From Streptomyces spiramenti (GTDB lineage: Bacteria > Actinomycetota > Actinomycetes > Streptomycetales > Streptomycetaceae), in assembly GCF_012034385.1 (NCBI RefSeq), contig NZ_JAAVJB010000025.1:1-37850 (forward strand): 37,850 nt of DNA. Direction: 5' to 3'. Below are positions 17,895 through 25,948 of the stretch, piece by piece; position 1 is the stretch's first letter; every line of letters starts with the position of its first letter. A program made the position numbers and the translations under genes. The notes beneath the pieces were generated by a model. The model was given only the letters and a program-made list of their open reading frames with translations, was not told the DNA's origin and made no database searches.

Positions 17895-18641
17895 TCAGCC
17901 CGGCCAGGTGAACCGGGGCTCCCGCCGCTCCGTGAACGCGGCGACGCCCTCCGCCAGTTCCCGCTCCGCGTTCCCTGGCCGCGCCCAACGCTCCAGGTGG
18001 GCGCCGTCGGGGCCGTGGTCCACGAACTCCTTCGCCGCCCGCTGGGTCAGCAGGGAACGTGCGGCGAGGGTGGCGGTGAAGGCGGCCACGCGGTCCGCCA
18101 GCTCCGTCGCTGCGAGCACCTCGTTCAGCAGTCCGCACGCCAGCGCCCGCCGGGCGCCCATCAGTTCGGCCGAGAACAGCAGGTACTTGGCGGTGGCGGG
18201 TCCCACCAGGCGCGCGAGGCGGGCGGTGGCGCCCGGCGGGTAGACGAGGCCGAGCCGGGCGGGGGTGACGCCGAGCAGGGCGTCCTCCGAGGCGAACCGC
18301 AGGTCGCAGGCGACGGCGAGCTGGCAACCGCCGCCCACGCAGTGACCGCGGATGACGGCGAGCGTCGGGCCGGGGAAGGCGGCCAGTGCCTCCTCCGCCG
18401 CGGAGGCCAGCTCCCGGGGCGCGGTGCCCGACCGCAGGGCCGCGATGTCGGCGCCGGCGCTGAAGGTCCCGCCGTGGCCGGTCAGGACCAGCACGCGCAC
18501 AGCGGGGTCGTCGGCCAGCTCACGCACCAGTCCGGCCAGGGCGCGCCACATGGCGGGGGTCAGCGCGTTCCGCTTGGCGGGGTTGCGCAGGGTCAGGGTC
18601 GCGACGCCGTCCGCGACGTGGCTGAGCACGGCAGGGTCCAT
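17895..18641 (-). CDS. Enoyl-CoA hydratase/isomerase family protein
   Basis: 248-residue crotonase. The CoA-binding and oxyanion-hole segments are present: NPAKRNALTPAMWRAL, GGTFSAGADIAALRSG (oxyanion hole Gly-Ala-Asp) and GHCVGGGCQLAVACDLRFAS. At the first catalytic Glu position (normally GGGxELA) this protein has Cys-Gln (GGGCQLA), so one acid/base Glu is replaced. The second region reads TPARLGLVYPPGATARL with no Glu where hydratases have it. It may therefore be an isomerase, thioesterase or hydrolase-like crotonase rather than a true hydratase. ATG 18641 starts MDPAVLSHVADG, where homology begins. There is no strong ribosome site. It could serve beta-oxidation, but it is isolated from the fad operon. 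Confidence 0.85.
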   Translation of the reverse strand: MDPAVLSHVADGVATLTLRNPAKRNALTPAMWRALAGLVRELADDPAVRVLVLTGHGGTFSAGADIAALRSGTAPRELASAAEEALAAFPGPTLAVIRGHCVGGGCQLAVACDLRFASEDALLGVTPARLGLVYPPGATARLARLVGPATAKYLLFSAELMGARRALACGLLNEVLAATELADRVAAFTATLAARSLLTQRAAKEFVDHGPDGAHLERWARPGNAERELAEGVAAFTERREPRFTWPG

Positions 18642-18756
18642 GACCGGCGATCGTACGGCCGCACCCCCGCTGTCCGGAACCGCACGCCCGGATGGCGTAG
18701 GAACAGCGGCGCGACGCGCCCGGAGGGAGGAACCTGGCGTGCGAGGAGGTGCCGCC

Positions 18757-19446
18757 ATGCGTCACAAGGAGTCGCACACCCCACAGGACCCGGGCCGGGA
18801 ACTGCACCGCAGCCTCGGCAGGTTCGCCGCCCTCGGAGCGGTGCTGGTGGCGGCCGGTCTGGTCGGGCTCGTGTACACCGGCGTCGCGACCCTGGGGTCG
18901 ATGGTGCTGTTCGGCTGGCTGCTGCTGATCGGCGGAGTCGTCGGGCTGCTGCACGCGGTGCTCTCGCGGGGGTCCAACTTCGTGTGGGTCGGACTGATCG
19001 CCGCTGCGCTGAACCTCGCCGCGGGGGTGATCCTCATCCGGCACCCCGAGGTGGACGCGGGCGGGCTGAGTCTCTTCGTGGCGCTGCTGCTGCTGACCGG
19101 TGGGGTCTTCCGCTTCGTCGGCGGCCTGGTGGTGCGCGGCCCCCAGATGATGTGGACCGTGGTGCAGGGCGCGTTCGGCCTGGTGCTGGGCCTGATGGTG
19201 CTGCTGGAGTGGCCCACCGCGACCTGGTACGTCCTCGGGACCTTCCTCTCGCTGGCGCTGCTCTTCGACGGGCTGGGGCTGCTGGCGACCGGGATGGCGG
19301 GACGCCGCATCCTCGCGATCGCCGGCGAGCCGGGGAGGGCCGCCGGTGGCGCGGGGGAGGCGCGGGACGGCCGGTCGCCGGCGCACGGTGACCGCCGGGG
19401 CGCCGGTGGCGCGGAACCACCGTTCCCTGACGGTCCGCGGCAGTAA
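18757..19446 (+). CDS. HdeD-like membrane protein (DUF308)
   Basis: 229-residue integral membrane protein. After a charged N-terminus (about 25 residues) there are six hydrophobic segments at about residues 27-47, 50-70, 77-95, 105-127, 131-150 and 155-178, the repeated hairpin layout of HdeD/DUF308 proteins, then a Gly/Arg-rich cytoplasmic tail. E. coli HdeD is an acid-resistance membrane protein; the actinobacterial relatives are uncharacterised. The start is supported by GAGGAGGT (18743-18750) seven bases before ATG 18757. It is divergent from the enoyl-CoA hydratase-like gene. Confidence 0.82.
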   Translation: MRHKESHTPQDPGRELHRSLGRFAALGAVLVAAGLVGLVYTGVATLGSMVLFGWLLLIGGVVGLLHAVLSRGSNFVWVGLIAAALNLAAGVILIRHPEVDAGGLSLFVALLLLTGGVFRFVGGLVVRGPQMMWTVVQGAFGLVLGLMVLLEWPTATWYVLGTFLSLALLFDGLGLLATGMAGRRILAIAGEPGRAAGGAGEARDGRSPAHGDRRGAGGAEPPFPDGPRQ

Positions 19447-19623
19447 TTGTTCACTCTGCGGCCACTTATCGAAACTGGTCGCTCAATGGCGAAAGAGAAG
19501 CACGCATATTCGGTGAGTTGCGTGCACTCGGTCACAGGGCACTGGCACATGCCAACACTCGGAGACATGCGGTGCGTCCCCGCACCGCCCACCGAAGCGC
19601 ATGACACGAGAGATGAGGGGCCG
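19447..19623 (+). other. AT-richer leader region of the RsbW-like gene
   Basis: This 177-base stretch is noticeably less GC-rich than its surroundings (for example TAATTGTTCAC, CACTTATCGAAACTGG, GCATATTCGG), as expected for a promoter and untranslated leader. It is also open in the frame of the following gene, so a start at ATG 19486 is formally possible. A short TGGCA-CA-TGCCA inverted repeat lies near 19544-19556. I cannot assign boxes confidently. Confidence 0.4.
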
Positions 19624-20103
19624 GTGCCGGACACCATGGACAGCCGATCGCACGCCTCGCCGCAGCAGGTGCTGCCCGCACGGCACCGGCACGACGGCAC
19701 CTGGCGTTTCACCGTCCCACCCGTGGAGGGCTCCGTCCCCTGGGTGAGGCACGCGGTACGCGACCTGCTCCGTCGGCGTCGCGCGCACCTCGGCGAGGAC
19801 CTGATGTTCGCCATCGAGCTGGTGCTCTCCGAGTTGGTGACCAACGGGGTGCGCCATGCCGCACTCCTGACGCCGGAGATCGGCGTCGAGGTGACCCTCC
19901 GGGACGGCCGACTACGGCTGGCCGTCGAGGACGGCCACCCCTATCGTCCGCGCGCGCTGGAGGCGGTTCCCGACCGGCACGACACCGGTGGCCGCGGGCT
20001 CCTCCTCGTCAAGGCCGTCGCCCTGGAGACCGGAGGCGACTGCGGGGTGACCCCCACGGCGGCGGGCGGCAAGGTCGTCTGGGCGACGCTGCCGCTGTAC
20101 TGA
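19624..20103 (+). CDS. RsbW-like ATP-binding protein (HATPase_c_2, anti-sigma-factor-type kinase)
   Basis: 159-residue protein made of one GHKL ATPase domain of the RsbW/SpoIIAB type, expected to act as an anti-sigma kinase or to phosphorylate an anti-anti-sigma partner. The N-box Glu and Asn are in ELVLSELVTNGVRHA (about residues 64-78). The G1 box is VEDGHPYRP, slightly degenerate (DxGxxxP becomes DGHPYRP). The G2 box is GGRGLLLVKAVA. The C-terminus, GGKVVWATLPL, is typical. GTG 19624 has GAGGGG upstream; ATG 19636 is possible. No sigma factor or STAS-domain gene is adjacent, so the partner is unknown. Many such orphan genes occur in Streptomyces. Confidence 0.85.
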   Translation: MPDTMDSRSHASPQQVLPARHRHDGTWRFTVPPVEGSVPWVRHAVRDLLRRRRAHLGEDLMFAIELVLSELVTNGVRHAALLTPEIGVEVTLRDGRLRLAVEDGHPYRPRALEAVPDRHDTGGRGLLLVKAVALETGGDCGVTPTAAGGKVVWATLPLY

Positions 20104-20198
20104 CGCGACCGGAGGCACCGTGTCACGGTTGCGCCGGATCGAACCGCGAGGTCGTGGACTGTGGGGGGCGAGGAGCATGAGGCCGCGGGCCGAGTCGG

Positions 20199-20225
20199 GC
20201 CGGGGGCCTGTCACCAGCCCCCGGC
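20199..20225. terminator. Possible hairpin at the idi 3' end
   Basis: Stem GCCGGGGGC (20199-20207) / GCCCCCGGC (20217-20225), 9-base loop. It overlaps the idi stop codon and lies between convergent genes. Confidence 0.4.
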
Positions 20226-20804
20226 ACCGCCGGTGACCACGCGGATCGTCGGACGCGCCGCGTCGAGGACTGTCATGAACCAGGCCGAGAACGGGTCCGC
20301 CGCATGGCGCCGCGCCAGCTCCTCGGCCGTGACGAGCGCCGTCGCGCCGACCTCCTCCGGGTCGGGGGCGACCGGGGCGCCGGTGAGCCCCACGAAGAGG
20401 TGGTTGAACTCCTGCTCCACCAGACCCGAGACGGGATCGGGGTGGTTGTAGCGCACGGTGCCCGCCTCCCGCAGCAGCGACGGGGCGGTGCCCAGCTCCT
20501 CCGCGGTCCGTCGCACGGCGGCGACGAACGGCGGCTCCTCCGGGTAGGGATGGCCGCAGCAGGTGTTCGACCACACGCCGGGGGAGTGGTACTTGCCGGC
20601 CGCGCGCTGCTGGAGCAGCAGTCGCCCCTCGCCGTCGAAGAGGAAGACGGAGAACGCCCGGTGGAGCCGGCCGGGCGCCTGGTGCGCCGACAGCTTCTCC
20701 GCCGTGCCGATGGTGGTGCCGTCCTCGTCCACCAGCTCCAGCAGGATCGGCTCGGGCCCGGTGGGCTCGGAGGTGCCGGTGGTGACGTCGGTTCGCTGGG
20801 GCAT
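20211..20804 (-). CDS. idi: Isopentenyl-diphosphate delta-isomerase, type I
   Basis: 197-residue Nudix-fold enzyme that interconverts IPP and DMAPP. Active-site features: Cys83 in SNTCCGHPYP (equivalent to E. coli Cys67) and the Glu pair 130/132 in LVEQEFNHLF (E. coli Glu114/Glu116). Metal-binding His residues are in SAHQAPGRLHRAFSVFLFD, and Nudix-type GEGRLLLQQRAAGK is present. ATG 20804 (MPQRTDV) has GAAAGG upstream. It supplies C5 units for prenyl chains and so links functionally to the polyprenyl synthase and squalene genes at 29.5-33.9 kb, though it is not in their operon. It is 179 bases downstream of the CDF gene on the same strand, so co-transcription is possible. Confidence 0.94.
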   Translation of the reverse strand: MPQRTDVTTGTSEPTGPEPILLELVDEDGTTIGTAEKLSAHQAPGRLHRAFSVFLFDGEGRLLLQQRAAGKYHSPGVWSNTCCGHPYPEEPPFVAAVRRTAEELGTAPSLLREAGTVRYNHPDPVSGLVEQEFNHLFVGLTGAPVAPDPEEVGATALVTAEELARRHAADPFSAWFMTVLDAARPTIRVVTGGAGGW

Positions 20805-20983
20805 GGGCGCCTTTCGGGATGTGCACGTCGCCCCGGACGCCGCCCGGGGGACCGGCCCATGGTTATGGGGCCTGGCACCAGTGTGCCGTAGCGGACCCCG
20901 CGGGCGCGTCACCCGTTCGGGCGCACCGCCGGCCCGCGGGGCGACGGATGGCGAAGAGCGGGTGACGCGCGGGTGACGCGGGA

Positions 20984-21913
20984 TCAGTGGCAGACCCGGG
21001 GCTCGTGCGCGACGTGTCCGTCGGGTTCCAGCTGGAAGGTGCAGTGCTCCACCGCGAAGTGGTCGCCGAGGCAGTCCTGCAGGTCGTGCAGGACCCGCTC
21101 GTGCCCCACCGAGTCCAGCACCTCCCGGTCCACCACCACATGGGCCGACACCACCGGCATGCCCGAGGTGATGGTCCACACGTGCAGGTCGTGCACGTCC
21201 GAGACGCCCTCCACCCCCAGCACGTGCTCGCGGACCTCGTGGATGTCCACGTCCCCGGGGGCCGACTCCAGGAGCACCTCGATCGCTTCCCGGCCGAGCT
21301 TGAACGTCCGCGGCACGATCATGGCCGCGATCAGCAGCGAGGCGACGAGGTCGGCCTGCTGCCAGCCGGTGAGCAGGATCACCAGCGCCGACGCGATGAC
21401 GGCGACCGAGCCGAGGGTGTCGGCCAGCACCTCCAGGAAGGCGCCCCGCACGTTCAGACTCTCCTTCTGGCCCTGCATGAGCAGCAGCAGCGAGACACAG
21501 TTCAGCGCGAGGCCCACCACGCCGAAGACCATGGTCAGGCCGCCCTCGATCTCCGCGGGCTGCTGCATCCGCCGGAACGCCTCGAAGACGATGTAGCCGC
21601 CCACGCCGAGCAGCAGCAGGCAGTTCACCAGCGCCGCGAGGATCTCCAGCCGTGCCATGCCGAAGGTGCGTCTGGCCGCCGCCGGCCGGTTGGCGAAGTG
21701 GATCGCGGTGAGCGCCATGCCGATGCCCACGAGGTCCGTCGCGACGTGGCCGGCGTCGGCGAGCAGGGCGAGCGATCCGGTCAGGGCGGCGCCGATCAGC
21801 TCGGCGACCAGGAGCACGGCCGCGATGCCGAACGCGATCCAGAGCCGCCCCCGGTGCTTCGCACCGGCGGTGACCTGTCCGCCCCCGCCGCCGTGTTGGT
21901 GTCCCGCTCCCAT
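20984..21913 (-). CDS. Cation diffusion facilitator (CzcD/ZitB-like) metal transporter
   Basis: 309-residue inner-membrane metal/proton antiporter, probably for Zn(II) efflux (Cd or Co also possible). It has a short His/Gly-rich N-terminus (GHQHGGGGG), then six TM helices (about residues 24-45, 53-72, 88-110, 124-145, 161-180, 188-205). Metal-site residues are ADAGHVATD in TM2 and LEVLADTLGSV in TM5, where Glu replaces the more usual His. The C-terminal cytoplasmic ferredoxin-like domain (about 215-300) contains DVHDLHVWTITSGMPVVSAHVVVD, a strong CDF signature. ATG 21913 follows GGAGGG closely. It is divergent from the phosphotransferase operon across a 431-base gap. Confidence 0.93.
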   Translation of the reverse strand: MGAGHQHGGGGGQVTAGAKHRGRLWIAFGIAAVLLVAELIGAALTGSLALLADAGHVATDLVGIGMALTAIHFANRPAAARRTFGMARLEILAALVNCLLLLGVGGYIVFEAFRRMQQPAEIEGGLTMVFGVVGLALNCVSLLLLMQGQKESLNVRGAFLEVLADTLGSVAVIASALVILLTGWQQADLVASLLIAAMIVPRTFKLGREAIEVLLESAPGDVDIHEVREHVLGVEGVSDVHDLHVWTITSGMPVVSAHVVVDREVLDSVGHERVLHDLQDCLGDHFAVEHCTFQLEPDGHVAHEPRVCH

Positions 21914-22344
21914 GGCCCTCCGCTCCCGTCGTCGATCCGTCCGCGGGTCGTCCCGCGGCGCCCCTCCCGGTGGCGCGAAACCGCCGGGAACCGTGGTCGC
22001 CGCGGTGCCCGCCGTCTCTCAGTGAACTACGGGTGGGGGGTATAGGGCAACGCGGCAGTGAACACCGTTGTCATTGGCTCTGAGCTGGGCTTTTACGGTA
22101 CCGGCCCCGTGCCGTGCCCACCTGCGGCGACGCGCCGCCGCAGCGTCGCCGGCGCCGGGTGGCGCCGGTATTCCGTCACCGCTCGGTCGGCTGTGCGAGA
22201 CCTGCGGGCCGTGACCGGGGCGAACCCCGGATGAACCGCGGTGAACGACCGGTCGGGGGATCGGATAACCTCTGCCCTCGTGCCCGCCCGTGGCCCGCCG
22301 CGCCCGCGCGGCCGGCACGGCGCCGCCCCGAGGAGTGAGTTCAG
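21914..22344. promoter_or_regulatory. Divergent intergenic region upstream of the polyol-phosphate operon
   Basis: 431 bases between the CDF gene and the first phosphotransferase gene. A possible promoter toward the operon is TTGTCA (22068-22073), 17 bases, TTTTAC (22091-22096), in an AT-richer patch. Further on there is a small CCGGGG-CGAA-CCCCGG hairpin and the sequence GGATCGGATAACC, faintly like a WhiG-type -10 but without a clear -35. I see no gene here. Confidence 0.4.
22331..22335 (+). promoter_or_regulatory. Ribosome binding site that points to a CTG start
   Basis: AGGAG nine bases before CTG 22345. An in-frame TGA at 22336-22338 excludes any start further upstream, and no ATG, GTG or TTG occurs in frame until GTG 22591, which lacks a ribosome site. 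Confidence 0.7.
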
Positions 22345-24153
22345 CTGTCGACCGCCATCGTCATCGGCCGGCCCGTCGCCGGGTCACCGCTCGACGCCGA
22401 CCTGCGGGCCCTCGGCTTCACGGTCCGCGCCCCGCAGGATTCCGACACGCTGCGTGAGGAGCTCGGCCGGGTACCGACCGGCGAGCGCATCGCCGTCGTC
22501 GACGCCCGCTTCACCGGTCACCGGCAGAGCCTCCGGCTCGCCCTCACCGACCCCCGGTTCTCCGCCGCGGCCGTCCCCGGTGCCCTGGCCGTGGGCCCAC
22601 CGGCCCGTGCGGCGCTCGCCGCCGCGCTCACCGCCGTCCCGGCGGCCCCGGGCGCCGACGGCGACGCGCCGCTCACCGACCGGCTCACCGAGGCGGTGGA
22701 CGCCTCGGGCGCCGCGGTCCACCGACCGGCGCTCGGCAGCCTCGTCGCCGAGGTGCCCGCGTCGCCCGCCGACGCCGAACGTGCCCGCGCCGCGGTCGCC
22801 GCGGTCGACGAGGAGCGCGTGCGCCTCGCCGACGCGGTCAAGAGCCGCGACGGCTTCTTCACCACCCACTGCGTCAGCCCCTACTCCCGGTACATCGCGC
22901 GCTGGTGCGCCCGACGGGGACTGACGCCGAACCAGGTGACCACCGCCTCCCTGGTGACCGCGCTCGTCGCGGCGGGATGCGCCGCCACCGGCACCCGCGC
23001 CGGGTTCGTCGCCGCCGGCCTGCTGCTGCTGGCCTCCTTCGTCCTGGACTGCGTGGACGGCCAACTGGCCCGCTACGCCCTGAAGTACTCGACGCTCGGC
23101 GCCTGGCTCGACGCGACGTTCGACCGCGCCAAGGAGTACGCGTTCTACGCCGGACTCGCCCTCGGTGCCGCGCGGGGCGGTGAGGACGTCTGGGGTCTGG
23201 CGCTGGCGGCCATGGTCCTCCAGACCGCCCGCCACATCGTCGACTTCTCCTTCAACGAGACCACGACCGGGCAGGACGGCGGCGGTGGCAGCCGCGCCGC
23301 CGCGCTCTCCGGACGCCTCGACTCGGTCGGCTGGACAGTGTGGGCCCGGCGCATGATCGTGCTGCCGATCGGCGAACGCTGGGCACTGATCGCCGTCCTC
23401 ACCGCCCTGACCACCCCACGCGTCACCTTCGTCGTACTGCTGGCCGCCGGTGCCTTCGCCGCCTGCTACACCACCGCCGGCCGGGTGCTGCGCTCCGCCC
23501 GCCGCCCCGGCGACGGCGGCGGGGACACCGGTGCGACGGCGCTCGCCGCCCTGGCCGACAGCGGCCCGCTCGCCGAGTCCGCGGCCCGTACCCCCGCCAC
23601 CGGCCGCACTGCGCTGGGCGCGCCGCTGTGGGCAGCCGCGGGGGTGGTGGTGCTCCTCGGGACGCTCCTCCTGCCCGGCGCCTCGGGCACCTGGGCCGTG
23701 GTGGCCGCGGCCGTCTGGTACGCCCTGTGCGCCGGCCGCGCCGTCGCCGCGCCGCTGAGCCACCGGCTCGACTGGCTGCTGCCGCCGCTCTTCCGCGTCG
23801 CCGAGTACGGCACGGTGCTGCTCCTCGCGCTGCACGCGGAGAGCCCGGCCGCCCTCCCGGCGGCGTTCGGCCTGGTGGCGATCTGCGCCTACCATCACTA
23901 CGACACGGTGTACCGCCTCCGCGGCGGCGCCGGAGCCCCGCCGCGCGGCCTCGTCCTCGCCGCGGGCGGGCACGAGGGACGCACCCTGCTGGTGGTCCTC
24001 GCCGCGGCGCTCTGGCTCGGCGGTTCCGGCTTCCCTGTCGCGCTCACGGTCCTGACCGGGGCGCTGACCATCCTGGTGCTGACCGAGAGCATCCGGTTCT
24101 GGGTCTCCTCCCAGGCCCCCGCCGTACACGACGAGACAGGAGAACCCACATGA
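22345..24153 (+). CDS. Large CDP-alcohol phosphotransferase (probable CTG start)
   Basis: 602 residues if read from CTG 22345. The N-terminal ~195 residues (LSTAIVIGRPVAGSPLD...) are soluble alpha/beta and of unknown function. The CDP-alcohol phosphotransferase domain follows, with the full catalytic motif: Asp235, Asp238, Gly239, Ala242-Arg243, Gly252, Asp256 and Asp260 (DCVDGQLAR ... GAWLDATFD), and TM helices around it. The C-terminal part (about 400-600) is another multi-TM region with HYDTVYRLRGG. The enzyme should transfer a phospho-alcohol from a CDP carrier to an acceptor alcohol in the membrane. Its stop overlaps the cytidylyltransferase start (ATGA). CTG is argued from AGGAG at 22331-22335 and an N-terminus that I recall is conserved in Streptomyces relatives (DUF5941 proteins). 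Confidence 0.85.
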   Translation: MSTAIVIGRPVAGSPLDADLRALGFTVRAPQDSDTLREELGRVPTGERIAVVDARFTGHRQSLRLALTDPRFSAAAVPGALAVGPPARAALAAALTAVPAAPGADGDAPLTDRLTEAVDASGAAVHRPALGSLVAEVPASPADAERARAAVAAVDEERVRLADAVKSRDGFFTTHCVSPYSRYIARWCARRGLTPNQVTTASLVTALVAAGCAATGTRAGFVAAGLLLLASFVLDCVDGQLARYALKYSTLGAWLDATFDRAKEYAFYAGLALGAARGGEDVWGLALAAMVLQTARHIVDFSFNETTTGQDGGGGSRAAALSGRLDSVGWTVWARRMIVLPIGERWALIAVLTALTTPRVTFVVLLAAGAFAACYTTAGRVLRSARRPGDGGGDTGATALAALADSGPLAESAARTPATGRTALGAPLWAAAGVVVLLGTLLLPGASGTWAVVAAAVWYALCAGRAVAAPLSHRLDWLLPPLFRVAEYGTVLLLALHAESPAALPAAFGLVAICAYHHYDTVYRLRGGAGAPPRGLVLAAGGHEGRTLLVVLAAALWLGGSGFPVALTVLTGALTILVLTESIRFWVSSQAPAVHDETGEPT

Positions 24154-24899
24154 TCGGCCTCGTGCTGGCGGCCGGCGCCGGACGGCGTCTGCGTCCCTAC
24201 ACCGACACCCTCCCCAAGGCCCTGGTGCCGGTCGGCTCCCGGGACGACGAGAGCACCACCGTCCTGGACCTGACCCTGGGCAACTTCGCCGAGGTCGGCC
24301 TCACCGAGGTCGCCGTCGTGGTCGGCTACCGCAAGGAGGCGGTCTACGAGCGCCAGGCGGCGCTGGAGTCCCGCTACGGCGTGAAGCTGACGCTGATCGA
24401 CAACGACAAGGCCGAGGAGTGGAACAACGCCTACTCGCTCTGGTGCGCCCGCGACGTGCTCGCGGAGGGCGTCATCCTGGCCAACGGCGACACCGTCCAC
24501 CCCGTCTCCGTGGAGCGCTCGCTGCTCGCCGCCCGCGGTGAGGAGCGGCGGATCATCCTCGCGCTGGACACCGTCAAGAACCTCGCCGACGAGGAGATGA
24601 AGGTGATCACCGAGCCGGGACGCGGCGTGCGGCGCATCACCAAGCTGATGGAGCCGGCCGAGGCCACCGGCGAGTACATCGGCGTCACCCTCATCGAGGG
24701 CAGCGCCGCCGCCGACCTCGCCGACGCGCTGCGCACCACCTTCGAGCGGGACCCCGACCTCTACTACGAGGACGGCTACCAGGAGCTGGTGAACCGCGGC
24801 TTCACCATCGACACCACCCCCATCGGCGACGTGCCCTGGGTCGAGATCGACAACCACGACGACCTCGCCCGCGGCCGGGGGATCGCATGCCTCTACTGA
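24150..24899 (+). CDS. Sugar/polyol-phosphate nucleotidyltransferase (LicC / inositol-1-phosphate cytidylyltransferase-like)
   Basis: 249-residue nucleotidyltransferase. Signature LAAGAGRRLRPYTDTLPKAL (residues 6-25) with the nucleotide-binding loop and Lys23; GY at 59-60; NDKAEEWNNAYSLW (85-98), a pattern shared with LicC and archaeal inositol-phosphate cytidylyltransferases; and the metal-binding Asp114 in LANGDTV. It would form an NDP-activated alcohol from NTP and an alcohol phosphate. CTP is the likely nucleotide because CDP-alcohol transferases lie on both sides. The substrate may be the product of the next gene (glycerol-1-phosphate or a related polyol phosphate). It overlaps both neighbours (ATGA at 24150; 13 bases at 24887-24899), so translation is coupled. 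Confidence 0.86.
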   Translation: MIGLVLAAGAGRRLRPYTDTLPKALVPVGSRDDESTTVLDLTLGNFAEVGLTEVAVVVGYRKEAVYERQAALESRYGVKLTLIDNDKAEEWNNAYSLWCARDVLAEGVILANGDTVHPVSVERSLLAARGEERRIILALDTVKNLADEEMKVITEPGRGVRRITKLMEPAEATGEYIGVTLIEGSAAADLADALRTTFERDPDLYYEDGYQELVNRGFTIDTTPIGDVPWVEIDNHDDLARGRGIACLY

Positions 24900-25948
24900 C
24901 CAGGCTGATCCCGTCCCCGGTGTCGGTGGACATCAGGGCGGGCGCCCTGGACGACCTGGCCTCGCTGCTGGCCGACCAGCGCATCGCCCCGACCGGCAAG
25001 CTCGCCTTCGCGATCAGCGAGGGTTCCGGTCGGGCGCTGCGCGACCGGCTGCGCGACGCCATGCCCGGCGCCGACTGGTTCGAGGTGGGCGGCGGCACCC
25101 TCGACGACGCGGTCCGGCTCGCGGGTGAGGTCAAGTCGGGGCGGTACGACGCCCTGGTCGGCCTCGGCGGCGGCAAGATCATCGACTGTGCCAAGTTCGC
25201 CGCGGCCCGGGTCGGACTGCCGCTGGTGGCCGTCGCGACCAACCTGTCGCACGACGGGCTGTGCTCCCCGATCGCGACCCTCGACAACGACGCGGGCCGC
25301 GGTTCCTACGGCGTCCCCACGCCCATCGCCGTCGTCATCGACCTCGACGTCATCCGGCAGGCCCCCGCGCGTTTCGTGCGGTCGGGGGTCGGCGACGCCA
25401 TCTCCAACATCTCCGCCGTGGCCGACTGGGAGCTGTCCCACAAGGTGACCGGCGAACCCATCGACGGGCTGGCCGCCGCGATGGCCCGGCAGGCGGGGGA
25501 GGCCGTGCTGCGGCACCCCGGCGGGTGCGAGGACGACTCGTTCCTCACCGTGCTCGCGGAGGGACTGGTTCTCACCGGCATCGCCATGTCGATCGCCGGC
25601 GACAGCCGCCCGGCCTCCGGCGCCTGCCACGAGATCAACCACGCCTTCGACCTGCTCTTCCCGCGCCGCCGCGCCCCCCACGGCGAGCAGTGCGGCCTGG
25701 GTGCGGCCTTCGCCACCCACCTGCGGGGCGCCACCGAGCAGGCCGCGCTGATGGTGGAGACGCTGCGCCGCCACCGGCTGCCCGTCCTTCCCGGCGACAT
25801 CGGCTTCAGCGGCGAGGAGTTCGTCCAGGTCCTGGAGTTCGCGCCGCGCACCCGGCCGGGTCGCTTCACCATCCTGGAACACCTCCAGCTGTCCACCGAC
25901 GAGATCAGGGACGCGTACGCGCACTATGTCAAAACCTTCGGTAGCTGA
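24887..25948 (+). CDS. sn-Glycerol-1-phosphate dehydrogenase-like enzyme (iron-containing alcohol dehydrogenase superfamily)
   Basis: 353 residues. Generic pipelines call this an iron-containing alcohol dehydrogenase, but the motifs are those of archaeal EgsA and bacterial AraM: GLGGGKIIDCAKFAA (92-106) for NAD(P), VATNLSHDGLCSPIA (116-130) with the SHDG seen in G1P dehydrogenases, and the Zn ligands Asp170 (GVGDAISN), His248 (SGACHEINHAFD) and His265 (APHGEQCG). The expected reaction is dihydroxyacetone phosphate + NAD(P)H to sn-glycerol-1-phosphate, the stereoisomer that bacteria do not normally use in membrane lipids; another polyol phosphate is possible. Overlaps the upstream gene by 13 bases and the downstream gene by 23. 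Confidence 0.85.
   Translation: MPLLTRLIPSPVSVDIRAGALDDLASLLADQRIAPTGKLAFAISEGSGRALRDRLRDAMPGADWFEVGGGTLDDAVRLAGEVKSGRYDALVGLGGGKIIDCAKFAAARVGLPLVAVATNLSHDGLCSPIATLDNDAGRGSYGVPTPIAVVIDLDVIRQAPARFVRSGVGDAISNISAVADWELSHKVTGEPIDGLAAAMARQAGEAVLRHPGGCEDDSFLTVLAEGLVLTGIAMSIAGDSRPASGACHEINHAFDLLFPRRRAPHGEQCGLGAAFATHLRGATEQAALMVETLRRHRLPVLPGDIGFSGEEFVQVLEFAPRTRPGRFTILEHLQLSTDEIRDAYAHYVKTFGS

Noticed and set aside
22200..22290. WhiG-type promoter (GGATCGGATAACC) upstream of the phosphotransferase operon
   Set aside because: The -10 resembles the consensus only loosely and no TAAA-like -35 is at the right distance.
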